In this document: positions 23,887 to 32,710 of the stretch, in pieces
How the letters are laid out: each line of letters opens with the position of its first letter
Position numbering within the stretch: the first letter of the stretch is position 1
From: an uncultured Collinsella sp.
GTDB lineage: Bacteria > Actinomycetota > Coriobacteriia > Coriobacteriales > Coriobacteriaceae
Length of the DNA stretch: 64,000 nt
NCBI GenBank assembly: GCA_900541665.1
Contig: UQKV01000003.1
Location: forward strand, 23,946-87,945
Direction: 5' to 3'
Made by a program: the position numbers and the translations under genes
The notes under the pieces: model-generated
The model's input: the letters and a program-made list of their open reading frames with translations, nothing else
Told to the model about the DNA's origin: nothing
Databases searched by the model: none

Positions 23887-23968
23887 CACCTACAGCGTTT
23901 TGCAACCGAGATTTTTAAAAAATGCCTAAAATGGCTCAGACTGCCGACATTGGGAAACGGGGTGCGCT

Positions 23969-24991
23969 ATGGCGCAGATGAGAATCAAGGACATTGCCGC
24001 CGAGGCGGGCGTGAGCCCGGCCACGGTCTCGCGCTATCTCAACAACCGCCCCGGGCAAATGACCGAGGAGACCCGTGCTCGCATCGCGTCAGTTATCGAG
24101 CGCACCGGCTATCGCCCACGTGCCGCCGCGCGCAATCTGCGCAGCTCGCGCACCAACCTTATCGGCGTGATCTTGGCCGACATCGCCAACCCGTTCTCCA
24201 GCGCCATGCTCGAAGGACTTTCCGCCAGTGCCGCCGCGCGCGGCTGCTCGCTCATGACGGCCATTAGCAGCAACGACCCCGCTAAGGAAGCAGAGTCGCT
24301 CACCAGACTTATCGATGCCGGCGTGGACGGCTTGGTCGTCAACACCTGCGGAGGCAATGACGAGGCGATCGTCGCGGCGGCGGGGCGCCTGCCCGTTGTG
24401 CTGCTCGACCGCGACGTTGCCGACGGCGGTGTTGACCTGGTGACATCTAACAACCGTGAGCTGGTCGCCGGCTTGGTAGACGCCTTGGCAGCTGCGGGCA
24501 GCGAGCGTCTGTGCCTGCTCACCGAGGCAAGCGACGATAGCCCCGTGCGTCGAGAGCGCGCCGAGGCCTTTGCCGACGAGCTTTCGCGCCGCGGCCTTGC
24601 GGGCGAGGTCGTCACCCTGGCCGACGGTGGCGCCACGGGCGTTGGCCGTTTGGACAAGACCATCCGCGACTACGCGGGCAAAAGGCTCGGCCTTATCGCC
24701 GTCAACGGCCTGGTTTTCCTGCGTCTGACCGAGGCGCTGGCGCAGCTTGGTCCCTCGCTGCCGGCGGGGCTCAAGATCGCGACGTTTGACGACTACCCCT
24801 GGAACCATGTGCTCTTTGGCGGCGTCACCACGGCCGCGCAGGACACCCTCACCATTGCCGAGCGCGTAGTCGAGCGCCTTTCCGAGCGCATCGACGTCGT
24901 TACCACCACCGTGGGCGAGGCCGCAAAGCTGGCGCCCAAACGCATCGAGATCCCCGGCCACATCGAACACCGCGCATCGACCTCTCGCTAG
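23969..24991 (+). CDS. LacI-family transcriptional regulator (KdgR-like)
   Basis: 340 residues. N-terminal LacI helix-turn-helix IKDIAAEAGVSPATVSRYLNN with hinge YRPRAAARNLRS, then a periplasmic-binding-protein-like effector domain (IGVILADIANPFSSAMLEGL, GVDGLVVN). It is divergent from kdgK and faces two CGAAAnCGnTTTCG palindromes, the expected LacI operator form. Likely represses kdgK-kdgA and, via the identical operator at 20474, the YczE-like gene. KDG or a related keto acid is the probable inducer (inference). Confidence 0.9.
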   Translation: MAQMRIKDIAAEAGVSPATVSRYLNNRPGQMTEETRARIASVIERTGYRPRAAARNLRSSRTNLIGVILADIANPFSSAMLEGLSASAAARGCSLMTAISSNDPAKEAESLTRLIDAGVDGLVVNTCGGNDEAIVAAAGRLPVVLLDRDVADGGVDLVTSNNRELVAGLVDALAAAGSERLCLLTEASDDSPVRRERAEAFADELSRRGLAGEVVTLADGGATGVGRLDKTIRDYAGKRLGLIAVNGLVFLRLTEALAQLGPSLPAGLKIATFDDYPWNHVLFGGVTTAAQDTLTIAERVVERLSERIDVVTTTVGEAAKLAPKRIEIPGHIEHRASTSR

Positions 24992-25125
24992 CCGCTCGTT
25001 CGCAACTGCCTGTTCGCGCACGTTTTTTGAGCGCTTGATACGCTTTAACCCTGCGGAAACATTTTTCTGCGATAGTATCTGCGATATAGACCAGTCGAAA
25101 CCCGCCCGAAAGAAAGGGGAGCGAC

Positions 25126-26463
25126 ATGAACCAGCAGAACATCGATTACGTACTCCGCTCCGTAGAGCAGCGTGACATCCGCTTTGTGCGTCTGTGGTTT
25201 GTCGATATTCTCGGCCGCCTCAAGAACTTTGCCATTAGCCCCGAGGACCTCGAAGTCGCTTTTGAGGAGGGTATTGGCTTTGACGGCTCCGCCATCGAGG
25301 GCTTTGCCACGCCCGAGGAAGCCGACATGCTGGCGTTTCCCGATGCTTCGACCTTCCAGATTCTGCCGTGGCGCCCGAGCCATAACGGCGTCGCCCGCGT
25401 GTTCTGCGACGTGTGCACCCCCGATCGCAAGCCGTTTGCCGGCGACCCGCGCGACGCCCTGCGCCGCATGTTCTACAAGGCCGAGAAGGCTGGCTATCTG
25501 CTCAACGTGGGCGCCGAGCTGGAGTACTATTACTTCCCCGACGAGCACACCCCCGAGCCGCTCGACAACGTGGGCTACTTCGATCTTTCGGTGAGCGATG
25601 CTGCTCGCGACCTGCGTCGCAACACGGTCCTCACGCTCGAGAAGATGTCCGTGCCCGTGGAGTACACCTTCCACGCCGCCGGTCGCTCGCAGCACGGCAT
25701 GAGCCTGCGTCACGCCGAGGCCCTGAGCATGTCCGACGCCATCACTACGGCCAAACTCATCATTAAGCAGCAGGCCTACGAGAGCGGTTGCCACGCCTCC
25801 TTTATGCCCAAGCCGTTGGCGGGCGAGGACGGCAGCGCGATGTTTTTGCATCAGTCGCTATTCGACCACGACGGCAACAACGTCTTTTGGGGCGAGGACG
25901 ACGAGAAGTACCATCTTTCCGACGTCGCCAAGCACTACATGGCCGGCATCCTGGCGCATGCCCGCGAGATTAGCGCCATCACCAACCCCACGGTCAACTC
26001 GTACAAGCGCATCACCACGGGCGGCGACTCCGTGCCGCAGTACGCCACGTGGGGCCTGCGCAACCGCGCGAGTATGGTCCGCATCCCGGTCTACAAGCCC
26101 GGCAAGCAGCTGTCCACGCGCATCGAGCTTCGTAGCCCCGACCCCATGGCCAACCCGTACCTGGTCAACGCCGTCACGCTGGCGGCTGGTCTCGACGGCA
26201 TCGAGCGCAAGCTGGAGCTCCCGCCCGAGGCCACGGCCGAGACGCTCAAGCTCTCCGACCGTCAGATGGTCGAGGCCGGCTACACGCCGCTGCCGCGTTC
26301 GCTCAAAGAGGCGCTCGACGTGTTTGAGGACTCGCAGTTTATGAAGGATGCCCTCGGCGAGCACATCCACAGCTTCTTCCTTAAAAAGAAGCGCGACGAG
26401 TGGCATAAGTTTGAGTCTACGATCACCGAGTGGGAGATCAAGCACTACCTGGCGAACTCCTAA
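25126..26463 (+). CDS. glnA: Type I glutamine synthetase (GSI-alpha)
   Basis: 445 residues, the length of the alpha subtype. N-terminal beta-grasp (FVDILGRLKNFAI, GFDGSAIEGF), catalytic-domain motifs (EYYYFPDE, FMPKPLAGEDGSAMFLHQSL with the GxGMHxH-like segment, NPTVNSYKRI, RIELRSPDPMANPYL) are present. The adenylylated Tyr region of GSI-beta is not recognisable, so feedback control should be by partner or regulator binding. GAAAGGGGAGC precedes the ATG. A GlnR-like regulator gene follows 50 bases downstream. Confidence 0.95.
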   Translation: MNQQNIDYVLRSVEQRDIRFVRLWFVDILGRLKNFAISPEDLEVAFEEGIGFDGSAIEGFATPEEADMLAFPDASTFQILPWRPSHNGVARVFCDVCTPDRKPFAGDPRDALRRMFYKAEKAGYLLNVGAELEYYYFPDEHTPEPLDNVGYFDLSVSDAARDLRRNTVLTLEKMSVPVEYTFHAAGRSQHGMSLRHAEALSMSDAITTAKLIIKQQAYESGCHASFMPKPLAGEDGSAMFLHQSLFDHDGNNVFWGEDDEKYHLSDVAKHYMAGILAHAREISAITNPTVNSYKRITTGGDSVPQYATWGLRNRASMVRIPVYKPGKQLSTRIELRSPDPMANPYLVNAVTLAAGLDGIERKLELPPEATAETLKLSDRQMVEAGYTPLPRSLKEALDVFEDSQFMKDALGEHIHSFFLKKKRDEWHKFESTITEWEIKHYLANS

Positions 26464-26513
26464 TCGCGCTGGCTTGTTTCAGTACGATTGAGCTCATTTC
26501 TTTGGAGGCCGAT

Positions 26514-27176
26514 ATGTCCGAAAAGAGTGCCCTGTTCATGGCGCGCACGACGCGCTTCCACGAGTTTGCCCGCAGCTTGACGACCACCCTGGGTGTCGAG
26601 GTGAGCCTGGCAACCCCCGATTCGCCGACTGCAGCGCACGACTTTGACCTGCTGATTCTCGATTCCGATGGCATCCGCAGCGACCGCATCGATCAGATTG
26701 CCAAATGGCTCGACGACCGCGGCGGCGTCCCCATGCTGGTGATCGTCGACGACGAGGCCCTTGGCACCCTTCGCCTGCCGAACCATGCGCATGCCGACTT
26801 TGTATGCCCCACGGCGACGCCCAACGAGCTCAAGGCTCGTGCGCAGCGCCTGATGGGCGAGGAGGAGACCGTCACCGCCGACGATGTGCTCAATATCGAT
26901 AACCTCGAGATCAACCTGGCCACCTACCAGGTGACGCTCGACGATGAGCCCATCGACCTGACGCTGATGGAGTACTCGCTGCTGAGCTTTTTGGCGACGC
27001 ATCCCAACCGTGCCTACAGCCGCGAGGTACTGCTGCACCGCGTGTGGGGCTTTGAGTACTGCGGCGGTACGCGTACCGTCGACGTGCACATCCGACGCAT
27101 CCGCTCCAAGGTGGGCCCGCAGATCGCGGCACATATCACCACCGTCCGCGGCGTGGGCTATCTGTTTAAGGACTAG
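26514..27176 (+). CDS. GlnR-like orphan OmpR-family regulator
   Basis: 220 residues: degenerate receiver (1-115) and winged-helix output domain (125-220). The output domain ends with CGGTRTVDVHIRRIRSKVG and TTVRGVGYLF, very close to actinobacterial GlnR. The receiver lacks the N-terminal acidic pair and the conserved Lys; one Asp in LLILDSDG could correspond to the phosphosite, as in GlnR, which works without phosphorylation. No histidine kinase gene is adjacent. Position directly after glnA supports a nitrogen-regulation role. Start has TTTGGAGG upstream. Confidence 0.75.
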   Translation: MSEKSALFMARTTRFHEFARSLTTTLGVEVSLATPDSPTAAHDFDLLILDSDGIRSDRIDQIAKWLDDRGGVPMLVIVDDEALGTLRLPNHAHADFVCPTATPNELKARAQRLMGEEETVTADDVLNIDNLEINLATYQVTLDDEPIDLTLMEYSLLSFLATHPNRAYSREVLLHRVWGFEYCGGTRTVDVHIRRIRSKVGPQIAAHITTVRGVGYLFKD

Positions 27177-27181
27177 CTTTT

Positions 27182-27215
27182 CACCACAAAGGGGACAGGC
27201 ACCATTGTGGTGGTT
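27182..27215. repeat. Hairpin repeat family C, copy 1
   Basis: CACCACAAAGGGGACAGGCA followed by CCATTGTGGTGG and a short T-run. Self-complementary ends CCACCACAA/TTGTGGTGG surround GGGGACAGGCACC. The same unit recurs at 38970, 40561, 41517 and 50796. Confidence 0.85.
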
Positions 27216-27329
27216 TTGCCGCAGGCCGGGTCCTTTTGGGCCTGCAACAGAACTTAAGCCTTCCTAAAAGATTGCGTTCTCATACACGTTCGCCCGCATA
27301 TTGGGGTACAACTCAACGTGAACAATGAT

Positions 27330-27356
27330 GGCCCGCCACATGTTTGGCGGGCCTTT
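27330..27356 (+). terminator. Terminator-like hairpin before htrA
   Basis: GGCCCGCCA/TGGCGGGCC with a CATGTT loop followed by TTT. It ends 27 bases before the protease start, so it may limit read-through from glnA-glnR or act as an attenuator. Confidence 0.65.
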
Positions 27357-27382
27357 GGTTATTTGACGAAAGGATCGCAGCC

Positions 27383-28843
27383 ATGAGCGAGAACGATTCC
27401 CAGCGTCCCCAGGATGCGGGCAACGCTGGCGAGACCCAGCAGCAGCCGCGCGTGCAGGTGGAGTCGACGCCTGCCGACGGCAACATTCCCTACGTGCAGG
27501 CCTACGACACGCAGACCGGTAAGCCGCTGGGCAGCCAGCAGGTCGTGAACAAGCACACGGTGGTCAAGACCAAGACCAAAAAGCTGCCGATCTTTATTAC
27601 GGCACTCGCCGGCTGTGCCTGCGGAGCCCTGCTAGTCATTGCGCTCATTATGAGCGGCACGCTCAATATTGGCGGCGGAAAGAATGCCGTGACGGCGGGT
27701 GCTTCGGGTTCATCGACGCAGAAGATCACCATCGACTCCGAGGACACCACGCTGGCCGAGGCCGTTTCTGCCAAGGCCCTGCCTTCCGTCGTTTCCATCA
27801 CCGCCACTTCGAGCGGTAGCCAGAATGGCTCGCTTTCGCAGTCTGCCGATGAGTCGGATAGCTCGGGCAGCGTCGGTTCGGGCGTGGTGCTCGATACCGA
27901 GGGCCACATCCTCACCAACAACCACGTGGTCGATGGTTACGACCAGTACGTGGTGACCATGGACGACGGCACCACCTATGAGGCCGAGTTCGTGGGCAAC
28001 GACGCCTCGAGCGACCTGGCCGTCATCAAGCTCAAGGACGCCGACGCCTCCAAGCTTACGCCGATTGAGATCGGTGACTCCTCCAAGCTCAACGTGGGCG
28101 AGTGGGTCATGGCGATCGGTTCGCCGTTCGGCAACGAGCAGTCTGTCTCCACGGGTATTGTGTCGGCGCTGTATCGCTCCACGGCTATGAGCTCTACCAG
28201 CGGCAACACCATCTACGCCAACATGATCCAGACCGATGCCGCCATCAATCCGGGCAACTCCGGCGGCGCGCTCGTCAACGACAACGGTGAGCTGGTGGGC
28301 ATCAACTCGCTCATCGAGAGCTACTCGGGCTCCAGCTCGGGCGTGGGTTTTGCCATTCCCGTTAACTACGCCAAGAACATTGCCGACCAGATCATCGACG
28401 GCAAGACGCCGGTGCATCCGTACATGGGCGCTACGCTTTCGAGCGTCAATGCGCTCAACGCCCGCACCAACAAGCTGAGCACCGATAGCGGTGCGTACGT
28501 GGCGAGCGTCGTTGAGGACGGCCCTGCCGCCAAGGCCGGCATTCAGGAGGGCGACGTCATCACCAAGCTGGGCGATGACGAGATCACGAGCGCCGATGGC
28601 CTGATCATCGCACTGCGCAGCCACGAGGTGGGCGAGAAGGTCGAGATCACGCTCATGCGCGGCAAGGAAGAGAAGAAGGTCACCGTTGAGCTGGGCTCCG
28701 ATGAAGAGCTGCAGAACCAGCAGCAGGACGACAGTTCGACCGACACCGGCAACGGCGGTATTACCGACGAGCAGCTGCGCCAGTACTTGGAGGAGCTGCT
28801 AGGCCAGCAGGGCCAGGGTCAAGGCTACGGTCAGGGTTTCTAA
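27383..28843 (+). CDS. HtrA/DegP-like trypsin-fold serine protease with PDZ domain
   Basis: 486 residues. A cytoplasmic N-terminal ~65 residues, one membrane helix (~68-92), then an extracellular protease domain with His181 (NNHVVDG), Asp211 (SSDLAVI) and Ser293 (GNSGGAL), a PDZ domain at ~355-450, and a Gln/Gly-rich tail. This is the membrane-anchored HtrA layout used in protein quality control at the cell surface. GAAAGGATC precedes the ATG; upstream in-frame starts lie in the terminator hairpin. Confidence 0.93.
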   Translation: MSENDSQRPQDAGNAGETQQQPRVQVESTPADGNIPYVQAYDTQTGKPLGSQQVVNKHTVVKTKTKKLPIFITALAGCACGALLVIALIMSGTLNIGGGKNAVTAGASGSSTQKITIDSEDTTLAEAVSAKALPSVVSITATSSGSQNGSLSQSADESDSSGSVGSGVVLDTEGHILTNNHVVDGYDQYVVTMDDGTTYEAEFVGNDASSDLAVIKLKDADASKLTPIEIGDSSKLNVGEWVMAIGSPFGNEQSVSTGIVSALYRSTAMSSTSGNTIYANMIQTDAAINPGNSGGALVNDNGELVGINSLIESYSGSSSGVGFAIPVNYAKNIADQIIDGKTPVHPYMGATLSSVNALNARTNKLSTDSGAYVASVVEDGPAAKAGIQEGDVITKLGDDEITSADGLIIALRSHEVGEKVEITLMRGKEEKKVTVELGSDEELQNQQQDDSSTDTGNGGITDEQLRQYLEELLGQQGQGQGYGQGF

Positions 28844-28869
28844 CGAGCCGTATCGCGCATACCGATGCC

Positions 28870-28911
28870 AGAGGGGGCTGTTCCGCCAACGCGGGGCAGC
28901 CCCCTCTTTTC
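28870..28911 (+). terminator. Terminator after htrA
   Basis: AGAGGGGGCTG/CAGCCCCCTCT 11-bp stem followed by TTTT. Confidence 0.9.
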
Positions 28912-28982
28912 GCGATGATCCCTTGGGGACGGAGGAAAACGGATCACTTGTGGCTGGCAAGAGGCCTGGTTCGGAATGGTCT

Positions 28983-29183
28983 GGACAGTTAGTTCAGATA
29001 CGTATAAATCTGGGGCAGCTTGGGATGCGTTTTGAGCAATTTTTGATTGGGATGGGGCTCGAATGGGTGTTTGGAAGGGAGAGCGGGACGTTTACATGGT
29101 CTCGAGGAGCCCAAATTAGTTGAAACAGGGGTGTTCGTGCCTGATTCAGCTCTAGGATTTATACGTATCTGAACTAACTGTCC
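28983..29183. mobile_element. 201-bp element with perfect 28-bp terminal inverted repeats (MITE-like)
   Basis: The left end GGACAGTTAGTTCAGATACG... (28983-29010) is exactly the reverse complement of 29156-29183. The interior of ~145 bases holds no convincing ORF. No clear target-site duplication is visible. It sits between htrA and ligA; size and structure match a non-autonomous transposable element. No second copy is seen in the window. Confidence 0.7.
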
Positions 29184-29292
29184 ACCCCAGTCTGGTGGCT
29201 GCCGATTCGGTGCGGTTGGAAAGGGCGATTTGGCTCCATTGCGACCGGTGGTACTCTAGTATCCGTTTGAAATCGAGCGAAGGAGTGCCGCT

Positions 29293-31521
29293 ATGGAGCA
29301 ATCGAGCCTGTTTGGTGACGGCGTGGACATCGATACCGAAACGCCCACGACCGCGGAAGCCACCGCACCGACCGACGCCCGTGCCCAGGCGGCAGCGCGC
29401 GCGGCCGAGCTGCGCCATGAGCTCGATTACCACGCCTATCGCTACTATATGCTCGATGCGCCTGAGATCACGGACGCCGCCTTTGACAAAATGCTCGTTG
29501 AGCTGCAGGAAATCGAGGCGACCTATCCCGACCTGGTGACGTCCGACAGCTATACCCAGCGCGTGGGCGGCTACGTGAGCGAGCAGTTTACGCCGGTCAC
29601 GCATATGGCGCGCATGTATTCCATGGACGATGCCATGGATCTGGACGAACTCGACGCATGGCTCCAGCGCGCCGAGGATGCGCTCGGTGCTGGCAGCGTC
29701 ACCTATACCTGCGAGCTTAAGATCGACGGCCTGGGCGTGGCACTTACCTACCAAAACGGCACCTTCGTACGCGCGGCCACACGTGGCGATGGCACCACGG
29801 GCGAGGACGTGTCGCTCAACGTCCGTACCATCAAGGATGTGCCCATGCACCTGTCCGAGCCGGCGCTCGCTCACATGGGCGCCGACCGCGAGCGCGCCAT
29901 CGAGGTGCGCGGCGAGGTCTACATGCCTAAGGGCAGCTTTGTTCGTCTGAATGAAGAGGCCGATGCCGAGGGGCGCGACCCCTTCGCCAACCCGCGCAAC
30001 GCTGCCGCCGGCAGCCTGCGTCAGAAGGATCCCAAGGTCACGGCGCGCCGCGACCTGGCCACCTTTATCTATGCCATCGCCGATACCGACCCGCTGCACG
30101 TCCACAGCCAGCGCGAGTTTCTGGACTGGCTTCGTAGCGCCGGCTTTAGCGTCAACCCCAACGTGGCCCGTTGCGCCACGCCGGCCGAGGTCCACGAGTT
30201 CTGTGCCCAGGCGCTCGAACATCGCGGTGACCTGGACTACGACATCGACGGCGTGGTCGTAAAGGTCGACAGCTTTCAACAGCAGCTCGACCTGGGCTTT
30301 ACCGCCCGCGCGCCGCGCTGGGCCATTGCCTTTAAGTTCCCGCCCGAGGAAAAGCAGACAGTCCTGCGCGAAATTCGCATCCAGGTGGGCCGCACCGGTG
30401 TGCTCACGCCGGTCGCCGAGTTCGACCCGGTGACGGTCGCCGGCTCCACCATCGCGCGCGCCACGCTGCACAACATCGACGAGATCCGCCGAAAAAACGT
30501 GCGCGAGGGCGATACCATCATCGTGCACAAGGCGGGCGACGTAATCCCCGAGGTCGTGGGCCCGGTGCTCGACAAGCGCCCGGCCGATTCGGTCGACTGG
30601 CACATGCCCGAGGTCTGCCCCGTGTGCGGCAGCCCTGTGGTCCACGAGGATGGTGAGGTTGCCTACCGCTGCGTTTCCATCGACTGCCCCGCACAGCTCA
30701 AGGAGCGCCTGCTCCACTGGGTGAGCCGCGGCTGCATGGACGTCGACGGCCTGGGCGACGAGATCGTCGACAAGATGATCGCCGCCGGGCTGATTCACGA
30801 CGTCGCGGACTTCTACCAGCTTACGGTCGACGACATCGCCGGTCTGGACACGGGCCGCACCTATGCCAGCTCCAACAGCAAAAAGGGCGTCAAGAAGGGC
30901 GACCCCATCCCGGTGGGCCTCAAGACGGCTGAAAAGATCATCGCCGAGCTCAACAAGTCCAAGAGCCAGCCGCTCGGTCGCGTGCTGTTTGCCTTGGGCA
31001 TCCGCCACGTGGGCAAGAGCGTGGGCGAAGTCATCGCCGAGCGATTCCTGTCGATTGACAAGCTCATTTTGGCGAGTGAGGAGGACATCGCCGAGTGTGA
31101 GGGCATCGGTCCCAAGATTGCGGCGAGCGTCAAGCAGTTCCTGGCCGTGCCCGAGAACCTTGTCGTGCTGGAGCGCCTGCGTCAGGCGGGTCTGTCGCTC
31201 GAGGTTGACTTGGGCGCCGCTCATGCGCAAGCCGCAGCCGACGCCGGCGTGGCGGGCGAGCTCGCCGACGCACAGCCGCTCGCGGGTCTGACCTTCGTGC
31301 TCACCGGCACGCTCGTCAACCGCACGCGCGACGAGGCGGGTGCGGCGCTCAAGGTGCTCGGCGCCAAGGTTTCGGGCAGTGTTTCAAAGAAGACGAGCTA
31401 TCTGGTCGCCGGTCCCAAAGCGGGCTCCAAGCTCACCAAGGCCGAACAGCTGGGCGTACCCGTGCTGGATGAGGACGCGCTCGAGCAGATCCTGGCGACT
31501 GGTCAGGTGCCCCAGGCTTAG
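29293..31521 (+). CDS. ligA: NAD-dependent DNA ligase
   Basis: 742 residues. Ia/adenylation domain with the AMP-accepting Lys143 in CELKIDGLG, OB fold, Cys4 zinc finger (CPVCGSPVVHEDGEVAYRC...CPAQ) near residue 440, helix-hairpin-helix region and a C-terminal BRCT domain (FVLTGTLVNRTRDEAGAALK). It seals nicks during replication and repair. The N-terminal ~35 residues are an Ala/Thr-rich extension. AAGGAG lies 9 bases before the ATG. Confidence 0.97.
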   Translation: MEQSSLFGDGVDIDTETPTTAEATAPTDARAQAAARAAELRHELDYHAYRYYMLDAPEITDAAFDKMLVELQEIEATYPDLVTSDSYTQRVGGYVSEQFTPVTHMARMYSMDDAMDLDELDAWLQRAEDALGAGSVTYTCELKIDGLGVALTYQNGTFVRAATRGDGTTGEDVSLNVRTIKDVPMHLSEPALAHMGADRERAIEVRGEVYMPKGSFVRLNEEADAEGRDPFANPRNAAAGSLRQKDPKVTARRDLATFIYAIADTDPLHVHSQREFLDWLRSAGFSVNPNVARCATPAEVHEFCAQALEHRGDLDYDIDGVVVKVDSFQQQLDLGFTARAPRWAIAFKFPPEEKQTVLREIRIQVGRTGVLTPVAEFDPVTVAGSTIARATLHNIDEIRRKNVREGDTIIVHKAGDVIPEVVGPVLDKRPADSVDWHMPEVCPVCGSPVVHEDGEVAYRCVSIDCPAQLKERLLHWVSRGCMDVDGLGDEIVDKMIAAGLIHDVADFYQLTVDDIAGLDTGRTYASSNSKKGVKKGDPIPVGLKTAEKIIAELNKSKSQPLGRVLFALGIRHVGKSVGEVIAERFLSIDKLILASEEDIAECEGIGPKIAASVKQFLAVPENLVVLERLRQAGLSLEVDLGAAHAQAAADAGVAGELADAQPLAGLTFVLTGTLVNRTRDEAGAALKVLGAKVSGSVSKKTSYLVAGPKAGSKLTKAEQLGVPVLDEDALEQILATGQVPQA

Positions 31522-31541
31522 GACATCGATAATCAAATTAG

Positions 31542-31585
31542 AAAACCTCCCGGAAAGGTTGATACTTTCCGGGAGGTTTTTATTT
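31542..31585 (+). terminator. Terminator after ligA
   Basis: A 16-bp stem AAAACCTCCCGGAAAG/CTTTCCGGGAGGTTTT with a 7-base loop, followed by TATTT. Confidence 0.92.
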
Positions 31586-31805
31586 GGGCGTGGTGGCGGG
31601 CAGCATGATCTGCGTCATGTAGGTTGCTGAGGGTGACCCTGCGGAGCGGTGTCGTTCCGGAGCGATAGAAGATTCATACAAAGCAAAGGGGCCCCGCAGT
31701 GAGGTTCCACAACGGGGCTGCCCCATTGTGATGAGTTTTATACACTTTAACATTAACATTAACGTGTATACTTAGCAGTGAAGATATATGTTGAGAGGAG
31801 CAGTT

Positions 31806-32198
31806 ATGGTTACCGTCGCGTTTTCGGAACTGCGCCAAAACCTTACGCAGGTGGCCGAAAAGGTTGCCAATGAGGGCGAGGAGGTTGTGGTCTTCAAGCG
31901 GAGCAAGCCGTTGTTCAAGATCGTGCCGCTCGACTATCAAAGCCCGGTTGCAGTGGAATATGACGCTGCCCAGGAGCGCGGGGGTGCAAAGCCGACGTGC
32001 GGCTCGGACAAGCCCAAGCGCGACGTGGGTACGATGTGGCATCCCAAGATCACCTGGAAGGAGATCCGTGAGATGCTCGCGGAGAATGAGGACTACCAGG
32101 AGTATCTCGATATCGTAGCCAAAATGCCAAAAGGAACGCCGCTCGATACGATGACGGTTGAAGATGAAAAGCGCGTCGCGAGGGAGCGCTACCTATGA
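31806..32198 (+). CDS. Phd/YefM-like antitoxin with C-terminal extension
   Basis: 130 residues. The first ~55 residues match the Phd/YefM DNA-binding fold (VAFSELRQNLTQVAEKVANEGEEVVVFKRSKPLFKIVP). The remaining 75 residues, ending in an acidic helix, would bind the toxin. It overlaps the next PIN-domain gene by ATGA, typical of a toxin-antitoxin operon. The upstream sequence has TATA/TTAACATTAACATTAACG direct repeats at ~31741-31766 that are candidate autoregulatory sites. Confidence 0.87.
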   Translation: MVTVAFSELRQNLTQVAEKVANEGEEVVVFKRSKPLFKIVPLDYQSPVAVEYDAAQERGGAKPTCGSDKPKRDVGTMWHPKITWKEIREMLAENEDYQEYLDIVAKMPKGTPLDTMTVEDEKRVARERYL

Positions 32199-32617
32199 GA
32201 GCATTTCTCGATACCAATTTTCTGCTCGATTGCGTGCTTCCGGGCCGGCCGGAGCACGCAGCGGCGCAAACGATCAAGGGGCTCGTCGACGTGGGGCTTA
32301 TCGAAGGCGTTGTTTCGGCCTGCTCTCTCAAGGACGCGTATTACATTCTCACCAAACAGGCCGGCGAGGCGCGCGGGCGCGAGGTAGTGCGCGACTGCCT
32401 TAAGAGCTACTCGGTAGAGTCTCTCGACCAAGAGGCTTGTTTTGCCTCCGCCTATTCCGATGAGCCGGACTTTGAGGACGGCTGTATCCGTGCGATGGCC
32501 GAGCGTGCCGGCGTGGACTTTATCATCACGCGTGACCGCGCCGCTTTTGTGCGCTCGACCATCAAGACCTTCTCGCCTGCAGAGTTCATCCGTGCGTTTC
32601 CGATTCCGGAGGAGTAA
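32195..32617 (+). CDS. PIN-domain toxin (VapC-like RNase)
   Basis: 140 residues. Asp6 in FLDTNFLLD, the mid-protein acidic EDG and the late TRD segment are the expected metal-binding acidic residues of a PIN nuclease. Overlaps the antitoxin gene by four bases. Likely cleaves tRNA or rRNA when freed from the antitoxin (family knowledge). A hairpin (AACCGCCATATCG/CGATATGGCGGTT, 32618-32654) follows the stop. Confidence 0.87.
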   Translation: MRAFLDTNFLLDCVLPGRPEHAAAQTIKGLVDVGLIEGVVSACSLKDAYYILTKQAGEARGREVVRDCLKSYSVESLDQEACFASAYSDEPDFEDGCIRAMAERAGVDFIITRDRAAFVRSTIKTFSPAEFIRAFPIPEE

Positions 32618-32656
32618 AACCGCCATATCGGGGATTGTCCTCGATATGGCGGTTCT
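32618..32656 (+). terminator. Hairpin after the PIN toxin gene
   Basis: A perfect 13-bp stem with an 11-base loop but only TCTCCT after it; a weak or bidirectional terminator between convergent genes. Confidence 0.6.
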
Positions 32657-32710
32657 CCTGTAGCTGACGCTCGTTAGTTGAGCTACGCTTTATGCCTGTC
32701 CGGGAGGTTC

